Part shown: positions 1 through 14,015 of the stretch, piece after piece
Position numbering within the stretch: the stretch's first letter is position 1
Layout: every line of letters begins with the position of its first letter
Assembly: GCF_000935215.1 (NCBI RefSeq)
Contig: NZ_JXXD01000014.1
Span: 1 to 33,607, forward strand
Direction: 5' to 3'
Source: Stutzerimonas stutzeri
GTDB taxonomy: Bacteria; Pseudomonadota; Gammaproteobacteria; Pseudomonadales; Pseudomonadaceae
Length of the DNA: 33,607 nt
Program-made: the position numbers and the translations under genes
Notes under the pieces: generated by a model
Seen by the model: the letters and a program-made list of their open reading frames with translations, nothing else
What the model was told of the DNA's origin: nothing
Database searches by the model: none

Positions 1-414
1 GGCTTCAATTCAATAACCGTGTTGCGCTCAGCTCCTGCAACCGCCCTTTCTATCTGGGTTTCAGCGTCCCGACTTATAACAGCCTATGGACTCCCCCCTC
101 AGGCAGTGAGGAATAGCTTTCCGGAACCTGCGTCAGCGCGGTTGCATTCGTATATCCGGCTGTTCTGGGCGCTGCCCTGGCCATTCTGTAGTTCGCACAG
201 CGGGGGCCAAGCGTTCAAGCGATCCCGAGGATCATGATTGTTATCGGCCTTGTTTCGCTGCAGGGCTCGCCTGTGCCGACAGTCTCGTTTCACAACAACG
301 CTAAAACCATTACTTCACTGGGCATCCCGCCGTCAGGCGGGCTTTGCGTTGTGCCTGTCGCCACTGAACCACCACTCATAGCGCCACACCGTCCGTCCGC
401 CGCCCCGCAAGCGG
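1..414. other. Intergenic region, no gene supported
   Basis: No open frame here resembles a known protein. The short frames on both strands are Pro/Ser/Arg-rich and lack convincing ribosome binding sites. The only structure I see is a GC-rich hairpin at 326-341. The left part may be the 3' flank of a gene outside the window. Confidence 0.5.
326..350 (+). terminator. Possible weak rho-independent terminator
   Basis: A 6-bp GC stem (CCCGCC / GGCGGG, loop GTCA) at 326-341 is followed on the plus strand by CTTTGCGTT, a poor T-tract. It would serve a plus-strand transcript entering from the left. Read on the minus strand it has no T-tail, so it is less suited to ending the lyase transcript. Confidence 0.35.
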
Positions 415-1350
415 TCAAACGCCGGCTTCCTGCATCCACTTCGGTTTCGGATAACGGCGATCGGCCTTGCCGGCCTTGAGTACCGCGCCCGGCACGTCGT
501 GGCCGACTAGTTGGGGCAGGTCGGCGGCGCATTGCAGCAGGCGATCGAGATCGACGGCGGTGTCTAGGCCCATGCGCTGGAACATATGCACCAAGTCCTC
601 GGTGCAGATATTGCCGCTGGCCCCGGGTGCGTAGGGGCAGCCGCCGAGTCCGCCGAGCGAGGCATCGAAGCGGTCGATGCCGACGTTCAGCGCTGCCAGC
701 GCGTTGGCCAGGCCCATGCCGCGGGTGTTGTGGAAGTGTGCGGTGAATACTGCCTGCGGCCAGCTGTTCAGCACTTCGCGGCAGATGCGCTCGACCTGCG
801 CCGGGTCGGCCATGCCGGTGGTGTCGCAGAGCGTGATGCCCTGCACGCCGATCTCCAGCAGGCGTTGCACCAGCTCATAGATGCGCCGCTCGGGCATGTC
901 GCCCTCGAAGGGGCAGCCGAAGGTGGTCGATAGCGAGGCGTTGATGAACACGCCACTGCCGCGAGTGACTTCGATGATTTCGCGGAACTGCACCAGCGAC
1001 TGTTCGGGCGTCATGCGGAGGTTGGCCAGGCCGTGGGTATCGCTGGCCGACATCACCAGGTTGATCTCGTCCACCTCGCAGGCCAGCGCGCGCTCGCAGC
1101 CCTTCACGTTGGGCACCAGCACGGTGTACTCGACGCCCTCCGCACGGCGGATGCCGCGCATCACGTCCTCGGCGTCGCGCAGGTTGGGAATGGCCTTGGG
1201 CGAGGTGAAGGACGTGACCTCGATCTTCGCCAGCCCGGTTTGCGAGAGGCGGTCGATCAGGGCGATCTTGGCTTCGGTCGGCACGAAGTTCGCTTCGATC
1301 TGAAAGCCGTCGCGGGTGGCGACTTCATGGATATACAGGAGTTTGTTCAT
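415..1350 (-). CDS. Hydroxymethylglutaryl-CoA lyase-like protein
   Basis: This 311-aa protein belongs to the HMG-CoA lyase branch of the DRE-TIM metallolyases, which cleave 3-hydroxy-3-methylglutaryl-CoA (or a related hydroxyacyl-CoA) to acetyl-CoA plus a keto acid such as acetoacetate. The family residues are present: R13-D14 in TRDGFQ, E44, the HxH metal ligands H205 and H207 in AHFHNT, and catalytic C238 in GLGGCPYAPGASGN. The start at 1350 has an AGGA ribosome site seven bases upstream. It follows the CaiB-type transferase on the same strand after a 188-bp gap filled with repeats. TRDGFQ replaces the more usual RDGLQ of leucine-pathway enzymes, and no liu-type genes (acyl-CoA dehydrogenase, carboxylase) are nearby, so this is probably a paralogue serving another substrate. 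The exact substrate cannot be read from the sequence. Confidence 0.85.
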   Translation of the reverse strand: MNKLLYIHEVATRDGFQIEANFVPTEAKIALIDRLSQTGLAKIEVTSFTSPKAIPNLRDAEDVMRGIRRAEGVEYTVLVPNVKGCERALACEVDEINLVMSASDTHGLANLRMTPEQSLVQFREIIEVTRGSGVFINASLSTTFGCPFEGDMPERRIYELVQRLLEIGVQGITLCDTTGMADPAQVERICREVLNSWPQAVFTAHFHNTRGMGLANALAALNVGIDRFDASLGGLGGCPYAPGASGNICTEDLVHMFQRMGLDTAVDLDRLLQCAADLPQLVGHDVPGAVLKAGKADRRYPKPKWMQEAGV

Positions 1351-1365
1351 CAGTGAATCCTGGGG

Positions 1366-1444
1366 CGTAGGGTGGATGACGCTTTACCCATCCACCGTTG
1401 TGGCTTGCTGGCTGGTGGACAAGCTTCGCGTTGTCCACCCTACG
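1366..1444. repeat. Inverted-repeat element, copy 1 (REPIN/MITE-like)
   Basis: The 11-mer CGTAGGGTGGA (1366-1376) is repeated in inverted orientation as TCCACCCTACG (1434-1444), with GGTGGA/TCCACC sub-repeats between. The layout, two hairpin-forming units head to head, is that of REP doublets. It lies in the gap between the CoA-transferase and lyase genes. Confidence 0.75.
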
Positions 1445-1457
1445 TAGAGCTGTAGTT

Positions 1458-1531
1458 CGTAGGGTGGATGAAGCTCCATCCCACCGTTTCCGGATGTCGC
1501 GGTGGATGAAAAAAGCGTCATCCACCCTACG
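1458..1531. repeat. Inverted-repeat element, copy 2 (REPIN/MITE-like)
   Basis: A second unit has the same termini, CGTAGGGTGGA (1458-1468) and TCCACCCTACG (1521-1531). Its interior is similar but not identical to copy 1, and it sits 13 bp away. The tandem pair nearly fills the 188-bp gap and could fold into strong hairpins in the caiB-lyase mRNA. Confidence 0.75.
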
Positions 1532-1538
1532 AGCAGTG

Positions 1539-2741
1539 TCAGATGACTCCCCGCTCGCGCAGGCCCTGGCGTTGTAAATCGGTGAGGCCGAGGCCGGCCA
1601 GCACGTCGTCGGTGTGCTCGCCCAGTTGCGGGCCGCCTTCGCCGATGCGCCCTGGCGTGCGCGACAGCTTGGGCAGCACGCCCGGTACCTTGAGCGGGCC
1701 GGCGAAGGTCTGCACCTGCTCGATCATCTGCCGCGCCAGGTAGTGCGGGTCCTTCACGATATCGGCGGCGGTGTAGGGATAGCCGGCCGGCACGCGGGCG
1801 CCCTTGAGTGCTTCGATCACCTCGTCGCGGCTGTGCTGGATGGTCCATTCGCCGATGGCGGCATCGATCAGCTCGGCGTGCTGGGCGCGGCCGTCGTTGT
1901 GGGCGAAGCGCGGGTCATCGGCGAGGTCTTGGCGGCCCATCAGGGTCATCAGGCGCTTGTAGATGCTGTCGCCATTGCCGGCGATCAGCACGTAGGCGCC
2001 GTCATTGCACAGGTAGGAGTTGGACGGGGTGATGCCGGGCAGGGCGCTGCCGGCTGGCTCGCGGACATAGCCGAAGGCGTCGTATTCGGGCACGAGGCTT
2101 TCCATCATGGCGAACACCGACTCGTACAGCGCCACGTCGATTTCCTGACCCTGGCCGCTACGGTTGCGCTCCTGCAGGGCGAGTAATACACCGATCACGC
2201 CATACAACGAGGACAGCGAATCGCCGATGCTGACGCCAACCCGCACCGGCGGCTGGCCCGGATAGCCGGAGAGGTGGCGCAGGCCACCCATGGCTTCGCC
2301 GATCACGCCGAAGCCCGGCAGGTCGCGATAGGGACCGGTCTGGCCGTAGCCGGAAATGCGCAGCATGATCAGCCGAGGGTTCAGCTTCGACAGCTCATCC
2401 CAGCCCAGGCCCCATTCTTCCAGCGTGCCGGGGCGGAAGTTCTCCACCAGTATGTCGGCTTCGGCCACCAGCTGGCGGACGATTTCCTGGCCTTCGGCGG
2501 CCTTGAGATCCAGCGTCACCGAGCGCTTGTTGCGCGATTGCACGTGCCACCAGAGCGAGGTGCCGTCCTTGAGCTTGCGCCACTTGCGCAACGGGTCGCC
2601 GACCTTGGGCGGCTCGATTTTGATCACGTCGGCGCCGAATTCGCCGAGCAGCTTGCTGGCGAACGGGCCGGCGATCAGCTGGCCCATCTCGATCACCTTG
2701 AGGCCCTGCAGCGGCAGGTTCTTGTCTGTCTGTTCGCTCAT
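1539..2741 (-). CDS. CaiB/BaiF (class III) CoA-transferase
   Basis: This 400-aa family III CoA-transferase moves CoA between acyl-CoA donors and carboxylic acids through an aspartyl intermediate. The N-terminus (LKVIEMGQLIAGPFASKLLGEFGADVIKIE, quoted here in parts: VIEMGQLIAGPF, LGEFGADVIKIE) is the family signature. D174 in GVSIGDSLSS is the expected nucleophile, and the middle domain contains the NFRPGTLEEWGL motif. The open frame extends 32 codons further upstream, but the methionine at 2741 is preferred because it has an AGGTG ribosome site and begins where family members begin. The gene diverges from a LysR regulator and precedes the HMG-CoA-lyase-like gene, so it probably activates the acid that the lyase then cleaves. 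The substrate is inferred, not seen. Confidence 0.88.
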   Translation of the reverse strand: MSEQTDKNLPLQGLKVIEMGQLIAGPFASKLLGEFGADVIKIEPPKVGDPLRKWRKLKDGTSLWWHVQSRNKRSVTLDLKAAEGQEIVRQLVAEADILVENFRPGTLEEWGLGWDELSKLNPRLIMLRISGYGQTGPYRDLPGFGVIGEAMGGLRHLSGYPGQPPVRVGVSIGDSLSSLYGVIGVLLALQERNRSGQGQEIDVALYESVFAMMESLVPEYDAFGYVREPAGSALPGITPSNSYLCNDGAYVLIAGNGDSIYKRLMTLMGRQDLADDPRFAHNDGRAQHAELIDAAIGEWTIQHSRDEVIEALKGARVPAGYPYTAADIVKDPHYLARQMIEQVQTFAGPLKVPGVLPKLSRTPGRIGEGGPQLGEHTDDVLAGLGLTDLQRQGLRERGVI

Positions 2742-2803
2742 CACGACACCTGTGCCGGTTGATTCATGGTGCCGAGCATGACCGACGCATGGCCAGCGGA
2801 CAA

Positions 2804-2818
2804 TTGGCCGTTGGCCAA
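2804..2818. promoter_or_regulatory. Candidate LysR-type operator (T-N11-A palindrome)
   Basis: A perfect inverted repeat, TTGGCC-GTT-GGCCAA, has the T-N11-A spacing (T2805, A2817) typical of LysR-family binding sites. It lies between the divergent CoA-transferase and LysR genes. A second short palindrome, GCTCA-GGT-TGAGC, is at 2867-2879. Confidence 0.5.
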
Positions 2819-2917
2819 GTGAGGTTTCGCGCTTCACGAAGGCTAAGACGAAAGGCGCTTTGAAAAGCTCAGGTTGAGCAGCGCATGCTTCGTCTACCGC
2901 GAATACGGGAATCCAAT

Positions 2918-3817
2918 ATGCGTCGCATCGATTTCGTCACCCTGCGGCTGTTCGTCGCCATCGCCGAGACCCGCAGTCTGACCCGCGCCGCCGAGCGCGA
3001 GCATCTGGCGCTCGCGGCGGTGAGCAAGCGCGTCAGCGATCTGGAAGGGCAGCTCGGCGTCAGCCTGCTCTATCGCCAGCCCAAGGGCGTCGAGCTGACG
3101 CCGGCGGGGCACGCACTGCTGCACCACGCGCGCAACCTGCTGGATAACCTGCAACAGCTGGACGCCGATCTCAGCGAGTTCAGCCAGGGAGTGAAGGGCC
3201 ACGTGCGCATCCACGCCAATACCTCGGCGGTCATCGAGTTCCTCCCCGAGGATCTGAGTACCTTCACCCGCCAGCATCCGGAGGTGAAGATCGACCTGGA
3301 GGAGCGCGTCAGCAGCGACACCCTGCGCGCCCTGCGCGAAGGGCTGACCGATATCGGCATCTTCGCCGGGCACATGCCGGCCGAGGACCTGCAGGTGTTT
3401 CCCTACCGCGAGGACCGGCTGGTGCTGGTCACGCCACGCGAGCATGTGCTGGCCGGGCGTGCAGAAATCGCCCTGCGTGATGCCGCTGGCTTCGACTTCA
3501 TTGGCCTGCAACAGGACGCCTCGCTGCACGCCCTGCTGCAGCAATCGGCGCAACAGATGGGTACGCCGCTGCGTCTGCGCGTCCAGGTGCGCAGCTTCGA
3601 GGCGATCTGTCGAATGATTCACACCGGCATGGGCATCGGTGTGCTGCCCGAGCAGGTGGTACGCAACTATCTGCCGGCGTTGGATGTAGCCATCGTGCCG
3701 CTGAGCGATGCCTGGGCGCGGCGCGAGCTGAAGCTCGGCGTGCGCAATCTGGAAAGCCTGTCGGTGACTGCGAGGCAGATGCTCGAGCACCTCACCGCTC
3801 GCGAAGGCAATGGCTGA
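2918..3817 (+). CDS. LysR-family transcriptional regulator
   Basis: This 299-aa protein has the LysR architecture. An N-terminal winged helix-turn-helix spans roughly residues 1-60 (FVAIAETRSLTRAAEREHLA, AVSKRVSDLEGQLGVSLLYR), followed by LTPAG. A periplasmic-binding-protein-like effector domain runs from about residue 90 to the end. The frame opens at 2885, but the methionine at 2918 gives the usual start MRRIDFVTLRLF. It is transcribed divergently from the CaiB/lyase pair, the classical layout for a regulator of its neighbours. The T-N11-A palindrome in the shared intergenic region fits this. The inducer is unknown, but it is likely the substrate or CoA ester of the neighbouring pathway. 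Confidence 0.88.
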   Translation: MRRIDFVTLRLFVAIAETRSLTRAAEREHLALAAVSKRVSDLEGQLGVSLLYRQPKGVELTPAGHALLHHARNLLDNLQQLDADLSEFSQGVKGHVRIHANTSAVIEFLPEDLSTFTRQHPEVKIDLEERVSSDTLRALREGLTDIGIFAGHMPAEDLQVFPYREDRLVLVTPREHVLAGRAEIALRDAAGFDFIGLQQDASLHALLQQSAQQMGTPLRLRVQVRSFEAICRMIHTGMGIGVLPEQVVRNYLPALDVAIVPLSDAWARRELKLGVRNLESLSVTARQMLEHLTAREGNG

Positions 3818-3839
3818 AGAAGCGCACCGGGCCTGGTGA

Positions 3840-4960
<1,121 letters not shown>

Positions 4961-5344
4961 GGCAAGTCCGCCAATGGTCTGTTAGACCAATGTGCAGTTT
5001 CGGCCACGGCGCTGGCTGCACAGAATGGCGGCGTCTATCTGCGTGATCGGACAAGTGTGTATTCCAACCGGATGGTTGACCGAGCGGCCCTTGAGGCCGC
5101 TTTTTTTTGCCCGCAAAACGCGTCCGCGGGTGTCGGGGCCGTAGCATTCAGCTACGCGAAAGCTCCGGCAAATGGCGGCAGTGCACACGCCATGCGGTGA
5201 GGCGCGGTCTATGCTTGAGCAAAGCCGATACGCCAAGGGTGGCGTGCTTGGCTGGAGTGCACCGTCTGACAGGCGCTGGGTTGGTCATTGGGTTCGCCTG
5301 CTGGACAGGGTTCTGCATACCAACAAGACAGACGAGGAACTGCC
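4961..5344. other. Intergenic region between the TRAP gene and acs
   Basis: This 384-bp stretch holds one strong terminator (5084-5108) and the leader of acs. I see no coding signal and no convincing sigma-70 or sigma-54 promoter, though the acs promoter must lie between the terminator and 5344. Confidence 0.6.
5084..5108 (+). terminator. Rho-independent terminator
   Basis: The stem GCGGCC (5084-5089) / GGCCGC (5095-5100) has a five-base loop and is followed directly by eight T (5101-5108). It ends plus-strand transcription from the LysR/TRAP side before acs. Confidence 0.9.
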
Positions 5345-7300
5345 ATGAGCGCTGCGTCCGTATATCCGGTTCGGCCCGAGGTGGCCGCTCAGTCACTGAC
5401 CAACGAAGCCAGCTACAAGGCCATGTACCAGCAGTCGGTGATCAATCCCGAGGGCTTCTGGCGTGAACAGGCGGCGCGGCTGGACTGGATCCGGCCTTTC
5501 ACCGAGGTCAAGCGCACCTCCTTCGACGATCACCATGTGGATATCAAATGGTTCGCCGATGGCACGCTCAACGTCTCGGCCAACTGCCTGGATCGGCACC
5601 TGGCCGAGCGCGGCGATCAGCTGGCAATCATCTGGGAGGGCGATGATCCTTCCGAACACCGCGAGATCACCTACCGCGAGCTGCACCAGGAAGTCAGCAA
5701 GTTCGCCAATGCGCTGCGCGGCCAGGATGTGCATCGCGGTGACGTGGTGACCATCTACATGCCGATGATTCCCGAGGCCGCGGTGGCGATGCTGGCCTGT
5801 GCGCGCATCGGCGCGATCCACTCGGTGGTGTTCGGTGGCTTCTCCCCGGAAGCGCTGGCCGGGCGCATCATCGATGGTCAGTCGAAGATCGTGATCACCG
5901 CCGACGAAGGCATTCGCGGCGGCAAACCCGTGCCGCTCAAGGAGAACGTCGACGAGGCGCTGACCAATCCCCAGACCAGCTGTGTGAAGAAGATCATCGT
6001 CGTGCGCCGCACGGGTGCGGACATCCGCTGGCACTCGCATCGCGACATCTGCTACGACGACCTCATGCGAGTGGCCGGTGAGGTTTGCGCGCCGAAGGAA
6101 ATGGGTGCCGAGGAACCGCTGTTCATCCTTTATACCTCCGGCTCCACGGGCAAGCCGAAGGGCGTTCTGCATACCTGCGGCGGCTATCTGCTCTATGCCG
6201 CGCTAACCCATGAGCGGGTGTTCGACTACCGCCCCGGGGAGGTCTATTGGTGCACGGCCGATATCGGCTGGATCACCGGGCACAGCTACCTGATCTATGG
6301 TCCGCTGGCCAACGGCGCGACGACGCTGATGTACGAAGGCGTGCCGAATCATCCAGACGTTACCCGCATCGCCCGGATCATCGACAAGCACAAGGTGAAC
6401 ATCCTTTACACGGCGCCCACGGCGATCCGCGCCATGATGGCCGAGGGGGCCGCGGCGGTGGAGGGGGCCGACGGCTCCAGCCTGCGTCTGCTCGGCACGG
6501 TGGGCGAACCGATCAATCCCGAGGCATGGCACTGGTATTACGAAACGGTCGGCCAATCGCGCTGCCCCATCGTCGATACCTGGTGGCAGACCGAGACTGG
6601 CGGCATCCTGATCAGTCCGCTGCCGGGAGCGACTGTGCTCAAGCCGGGCTCCGCAACGCGCCCGTTGTTCGGCGTGGTGCCGGGGTTGGTGGACAACCTC
6701 GGCAACCTGCTCGAAGGCCCCGCCGAGGGCAATCTGGTGATCCTCGACTCCTGGCCGGGGCAGATGCGCACCATCTACAAGGACCACGACCGCTTCGTCG
6801 ACATCTACTTCAAGACCTTCCGCGGCATGTACTTCACCGGCGATGGCGCGCGCCGCGACGAGGATGGCTATTACTGGATCACCGGAAGGGTCGATGACGT
6901 GCTCAACGTGTCCGGGCACCGCATGGGCACCGCGGAGATAGAAAGCGCCATGGTCGCCCATGCCAAGGTGGCCGAAGCGGCAGCGGTGGGCGTTCCGCAT
7001 GCACTGAAGGGACAGGCGATCTACGTGTATGTAACCTTGGTCAGTGGCGTGCAGCCCACGGACGCGCTGCGGCAGGAGCTGCAGCAATGGGTGCGCAAGG
7101 AGATCGGGCCGATCGCCGTGCCGGATGTGATTCAGTGGGCCCCTGGGCTGCCGAAGACGCGTTCCGGCAAGATCATGCGCCGGCTGCTGCGCAAGATCGC
7201 CACGGACGACTATGACGCGCTGGGCGATACCTCGACCCTGGCCGATCCTGGCGTGGTCGATCAGCTGATCGAGGCTCATGAGGTGGTGAAGAAGCGCTGA
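5345..7300 (+). CDS. acs: Acetyl-CoA synthetase (AMP-forming)
   Basis: The enzyme converts acetate, ATP and CoA to acetyl-CoA, AMP and pyrophosphate in the cytoplasm. The protein is 651 aa, the standard Acs length. It carries the adenylation P-loop [12 protein letters not shown], the WWQTETGG motif, the [20 protein letters not shown] hinge region and, near the end, TRSGKIMRR. The lysine in that last motif is K609, the residue acetylated by Pat-type enzymes in Salmonella Acs. The start at 5345 has a GAGGA site six bases upstream, and an in-frame extension to 5288 is not supported. It stands as a single transcription unit between a strong terminator and a convergent gene. A link to the upstream cassette, whose lyase would release acetyl-CoA, is possible but not required. 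Confidence 0.97.
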   Translation: MSAASVYPVRPEVAAQSLTNEASYKAMYQQSVINPEGFWREQAARLDWIRPFTEVKRTSFDDHHVDIKWFADGTLNVSANCLDRHLAERGDQLAIIWEGDDPSEHREITYRELHQEVSKFANALRGQDVHRGDVVTIYMPMIPEAAVAMLACARIGAIHSVVFGGFSPEALAGRIIDGQSKIVITADEGIRGGKPVPLKENVDEALTNPQTSCVKKIIVVRRTGADIRWHSHRDICYDDLMRVAGEVCAPKEMGAEEPLFILYTSGSTGKPKGVLHTCGGYLLYAALTHERVFDYRPGEVYWCTADIGWITGHSYLIYGPLANGATTLMYEGVPNHPDVTRIARIIDKHKVNILYTAPTAIRAMMAEGAAAVEGADGSSLRLLGTVGEPINPEAWHWYYETVGQSRCPIVDTWWQTETGGILISPLPGATVLKPGSATRPLFGVVPGLVDNLGNLLEGPAEGNLVILDSWPGQMRTIYKDHDRFVDIYFKTFRGMYFTGDGARRDEDGYYWITGRVDDVLNVSGHRMGTAEIESAMVAHAKVAEAAAVGVPHALKGQAIYVYVTLVSGVQPTDALRQELQQWVRKEIGPIAVPDVIQWAPGLPKTRSGKIMRRLLRKIATDDYDALGDTSTLADPGVVDQLIEAHEVVKKR

Positions 7301-7358
7301 AGGCAAGGGAGACCGGAGCGTAGTCACGCAGCCGGTCGCCTCTACCCATGAGCCTGTG

Positions 7359-7386
7359 CCCGGCGGCAATGCCACGACTCGCCGGG
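7359..7386. terminator. Possible hairpin between convergent acs and DUF2892 gene
   Basis: A 7-bp GC stem (CCCGGCG / CGCCGGG) with a 14-base loop lies in the 118-bp gap between convergent genes. No T-run adjoins it, so a terminator role is tentative. Confidence 0.3.
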
Positions 7387-7418
7387 CTCGATGTTTCCCG
7401 CTTGTATGGCCGCGGGGA

Positions 7419-7781
7419 TCAGACGCCGGCGGGCGGGCTTTTCAGGCTGTCATTACCGGTTACGGTGGTGCCGTTGGTGGCTGCCTCGGCATTGGCCTGC
7501 AGTTGCTGACTATCTTTTTCCGAGCGTTCGAACGGCATGTGGTGCGAGCGGCCTTCGGCCATGCCGGCCTGTTCGTTGATTTCATTGAACACGCGCTTGG
7601 CCTCGCAGTGCCCGGTTACGCCACGGGACAGCGCCAGGCCGCCGATACCCAGCTGCAGCAGTCCGCCCAAACCGCCGCGGCTGAGGCCCTTGGCAAGGAA
7701 ATACAGCCCGCCGGCCAGGGACATGGCGCGCTCCCAGCCGTGGACGTTCTGATTCTGGTGGTTCGAGGACTTGTTGTTCAT
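7419..7781 (-). CDS. DUF2892 (YgaP-like transmembrane) protein
   Basis: This is a small inner-membrane protein of about 120 aa. After a polar Asn/Gln-rich N-terminus comes the DUF2892 pattern: an aromatic/basic segment (NVHGWERAMSLAGGLYFLAKG), a glycine-rich turn (RGGLGGLLQLGIGGLALSRG) and a CEAKRVFNE tail, forming a short helical hairpin in the membrane. The C-terminal 50 residues are polar and low in complexity. The start at 7781 is chosen for its GGAG site six bases upstream; the frame opens further out at 7928 and also has a methionine at 7802. The function of the family is not known. Neighbours are convergent acs and oligopeptidase B, which give no functional hint. Confidence 0.75.
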   Translation of the reverse strand: MNNKSSNHQNQNVHGWERAMSLAGGLYFLAKGLSRGGLGGLLQLGIGGLALSRGVTGHCEAKRVFNEINEQAGMAEGRSHHMPFERSEKDSQQLQANAEAATNGTTVTGNDSLKSPPAGV

Positions 7782-7931
7782 GGGTGGCTCCGACGAGGAC
7801 ATTCTCAATGAATGACTCTCGCCAGCGCAGGCTGTTCGGTGCCGCAGGTCGGCATCTGGCGACAACGCGGTGTAATGGCTGTTGTGGGAAGCCAAACGGA
7901 TGCAGGGGAGCGATCCAGGGCGCGCCAATGC

Positions 7932-7983
7932 GTGGGAGCGGTCCTGACCGCGAATCGTGAAATGCGATGGACGAGCTTCGCGG
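7932..7983. repeat. REP-like palindrome
   Basis: GTGGGAGCGGTC is followed by the stem GCGGTC (7938-7943) / GACCGC (7946-7951). CCGCGAA (7948-7954) is then answered by inverted TTCGCGG (7977-7983). The GTGGGAGCGG...CCGCGAA core resembles the extragenic palindromes common in Pseudomonas. It lies in the 288-bp gap between the DUF2892 and oligopeptidase genes. Confidence 0.5.
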
Positions 7984-8069
7984 CTAACACCGGCGCGGGG
8001 CAGCCGTGCTTCACGGTCGGCCCCGAGGCTGAATATCTAGCGCAATCCGAAGAGCCGCGCGCGTGCGTG

Positions 8070-10103
8070 CTAACCGGCCATGCCGAATACCTTGAGCACA
8101 AAGGCGTACTCCAGCGCCACGTCCTTGAGCGCCTGGTAGCGACCGCTCATGCCACCGTGCCCGGCGCCAAATTCGGTCTTGAGCAGCAACAGGTTGTCGT
8201 CGGTGCGGGTCGCGCGCAGCTTGGCGACCCATTTGGCCGCTTCCCAGTACTGCACGCGGCTGTCGTTGTAACCAGCCACGGCGAGCAGCGCGGGGTAGGC
8301 CTGGGCGCGGATATTTTCGTAGGGCGCATAGGCCTTGATCCGCTCATGCACCTCCGGCTGATTCGGATCGCCCCATTCGTCGTACTCGGTCACGGTCAAC
8401 GGCAGGTCGGCGTTGAGCATGGTGTTCAGTACATCGACGAAGGGCACCTCGGCGACGGCCGCGCCAAACAGCTCAGGGCGCATGTTCAGCACGGCGCCGA
8501 TCAGCAGGCCACCGGCGCTGCCCCCGCTGATGGCCAGGCGCTCTGAGGTGGTGTAGCCATCGGCCAACAGCTGCTCGGCGCTGGCGATGAAGTCGCTGAA
8601 GGTGTTCGGCTTGTGTTCCAGCTTGCCGGCGCGATACCAGGCCTCGCCGAGATCGCCGCCGCCGCGCACATGGGCGATGGCGAAGACGAAACCGCGGTCG
8701 AGCAGCGACAGCCGCGCATGGGAGAACCAGGGGTCGAGACTGTGCCCATAGGCGCCGTAGCCGTATAGGTAGAGCGGTGCCGGCTTGCCGAAACTGTCGC
8801 GGCGGCCGACCAGGCTGATGGGAATCTGCGTGCCGTCCTGAGCGGTCGCCCAGATGCGTCGACTTTCATAGGCGTCCGCATCAAAGGGGCCTTCCACCGG
8901 CGTTTCCTTGAGCACTTCCTGCGTGCCGTCGGCCAGCGTCAGCTGACGGACTTGCGCCGGGCGGTTGAGCGCCTCGTAGCGCAGGCGGATCACTGTGCTG
9001 GTGAATTCCAGCGAATTCTGTACATGCAGGCTGTAGGCCGCATCGGGCAGCTGCAGGCGATAGGGCTGCACGCCCTGCGGCCGCACTTCGATCACTGGTA
9101 GGCCGCTTTCGCGCAGGGTCAGGGTGATCGCCTCGGCATTCAGACTGACATCCTCGAGCATCACCGCGTCGTCATGCGGGACCAGTTCCTGCCAATGCTC
9201 CCGCTCGGGCTGCGCCTCCCTTGCGTGATAGAGGGCGAAGTTGATGCCCGCCTGATTGCTGCGGATCAGCCAGCTCCACTGACCTTCGTGGAGGCCATGA
9301 TCGGGAAAGTACTCGTGGTCTTCCTGGCGTGGTGCCAGGCACGTCCACTGGCCTTCCGGCTCGTCCGCCGACAGCACCCAGGCTTCGCTGGTGGTCTTGC
9401 TGTGGGAAAGGATGACCAGTTGGCGCTCGGAGCTGGTGCGGTAGCAATGCACGAAGAAGCGCCCGTCTGGATCGTGATAAACCTCGCGGCTGCCCGTATC
9501 GCCAAGGCGATAGCGGTAAATCTTGTGCGGGCGGTGGGTGTCGTCCAGTTCACCGTAGAACAGCGTCTGGCTGTCGTTGGCCCAGGTCATGCTGCCGTCG
9601 CAATCGTCGAAGGGCAGGGCGGTCACGTCGCCGCTGGCGAGATCCTTGACGAACAGTCGGTAGACCTCGTCGCCTTCGCGATCGAGGCTGTAGGCCAGCT
9701 TGCTGTGATCCTGACTGACGCTGAACGCGCCCAGGGAGAGGAAGCCGCCTTCGGCCAGCTCGTTGGGATCGAGCAGCAGCTGTTCGGCGTTCTCGTCAAC
9801 GGTGAGCGAGCCATCGACCGGGCGTGGGCAGCGATAGTGCCGCGGGTATTCGTCGCCAGCGGTGGTGCGCTGGTAATACAGCCACGGTCCCCAAGGCGAC
9901 GGCAGGGACAGGTCGGTTTCGCGGATGCGGCCCTTGATTTCCTGGAACAGCGTCTCGCGAAGTTCGGACTGGTCGGCGAGCTGTTCCTCGAGGTAGGCAT
10001 TCTCTGCCTTGAGGTACGCCAGCACATCGTCGGCGTCGCGATTCTCCAGCCAGCGATAGGGATCGGTGCCTGTGTCGGCGCGGGCGATGGGGGCGTGGGA
10101 CAT
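8070..10103 (-). CDS. ptrB: Oligopeptidase B (protease II, S9 prolyl oligopeptidase family)
   Basis: This serine oligopeptidase cleaves small peptides after Arg or Lys; it is 677 aa, close to the 686 of the E. coli enzyme. The N-terminal two thirds (PYRWLENRDADDVLAYLKAE onward) form the seven-bladed propeller that limits substrate size. The C-terminal alpha/beta hydrolase domain has RGGGDLGEAWYRAGK and the triad Ser529 (GGSAGG), Asp614 (GYNDSRV) and His649 (GAGHGG). The spacing matches E. coli PtrB. The start at 10103 has a GGAG site seven bases upstream, while the frame itself opens at 10151. No signal peptide is seen, so it is cytoplasmic or periplasmic by leakage, as for the family. It is a single gene between unrelated neighbours. 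Confidence 0.93.
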   Translation of the reverse strand: MSHAPIARADTGTDPYRWLENRDADDVLAYLKAENAYLEEQLADQSELRETLFQEIKGRIRETDLSLPSPWGPWLYYQRTTAGDEYPRHYRCPRPVDGSLTVDENAEQLLLDPNELAEGGFLSLGAFSVSQDHSKLAYSLDREGDEVYRLFVKDLASGDVTALPFDDCDGSMTWANDSQTLFYGELDDTHRPHKIYRYRLGDTGSREVYHDPDGRFFVHCYRTSSERQLVILSHSKTTSEAWVLSADEPEGQWTCLAPRQEDHEYFPDHGLHEGQWSWLIRSNQAGINFALYHAREAQPEREHWQELVPHDDAVMLEDVSLNAEAITLTLRESGLPVIEVRPQGVQPYRLQLPDAAYSLHVQNSLEFTSTVIRLRYEALNRPAQVRQLTLADGTQEVLKETPVEGPFDADAYESRRIWATAQDGTQIPISLVGRRDSFGKPAPLYLYGYGAYGHSLDPWFSHARLSLLDRGFVFAIAHVRGGGDLGEAWYRAGKLEHKPNTFSDFIASAEQLLADGYTTSERLAISGGSAGGLLIGAVLNMRPELFGAAVAEVPFVDVLNTMLNADLPLTVTEYDEWGDPNQPEVHERIKAYAPYENIRAQAYPALLAVAGYNDSRVQYWEAAKWVAKLRATRTDDNLLLLKTEFGAGHGGMSGRYQALKDVALEYAFVLKVFGMAG

Positions 10104-13880
<3,777 letters not shown>

Positions 13881-13964
13881 CAGACAGATGCAAGCGGTTG
13901 CGCTAGGCTGACCGCCACGCCCTCGGGTTTCATGGGCGAAGGTATGTCAGCTGGCGCATGGAAG

Positions 13965-13994
13965 CCGGGGCCTGGTGCCCCGGTTTTTCTTTTT
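13965..13994 (+). terminator. Rho-independent terminator of fadBA
   Basis: The 7-bp stem CCGGGGC (13965-13971) / GCCCCGG (13977-13983) has a 5-base loop and is followed by TTTTTCTTTTT. It closes the fadBA operon 85 bp after the fadA stop. Confidence 0.92.
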
Positions 13995-14015
13995 TGTATT
14001 TGTGTGGAGGTAGGC

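Noticed and set aside
19..237. 72-aa open frame at the left edge
   Set aside because: No ribosome site, biased Ser/Ala/Pro composition and no family resemblance.
5246..5262. Possible sigma-54 promoter before acs (TTGGCTGGAGTGCA)
   Set aside because: The GG and GC elements are too close; the spacing is shorter than the -24/-12 consensus requires.
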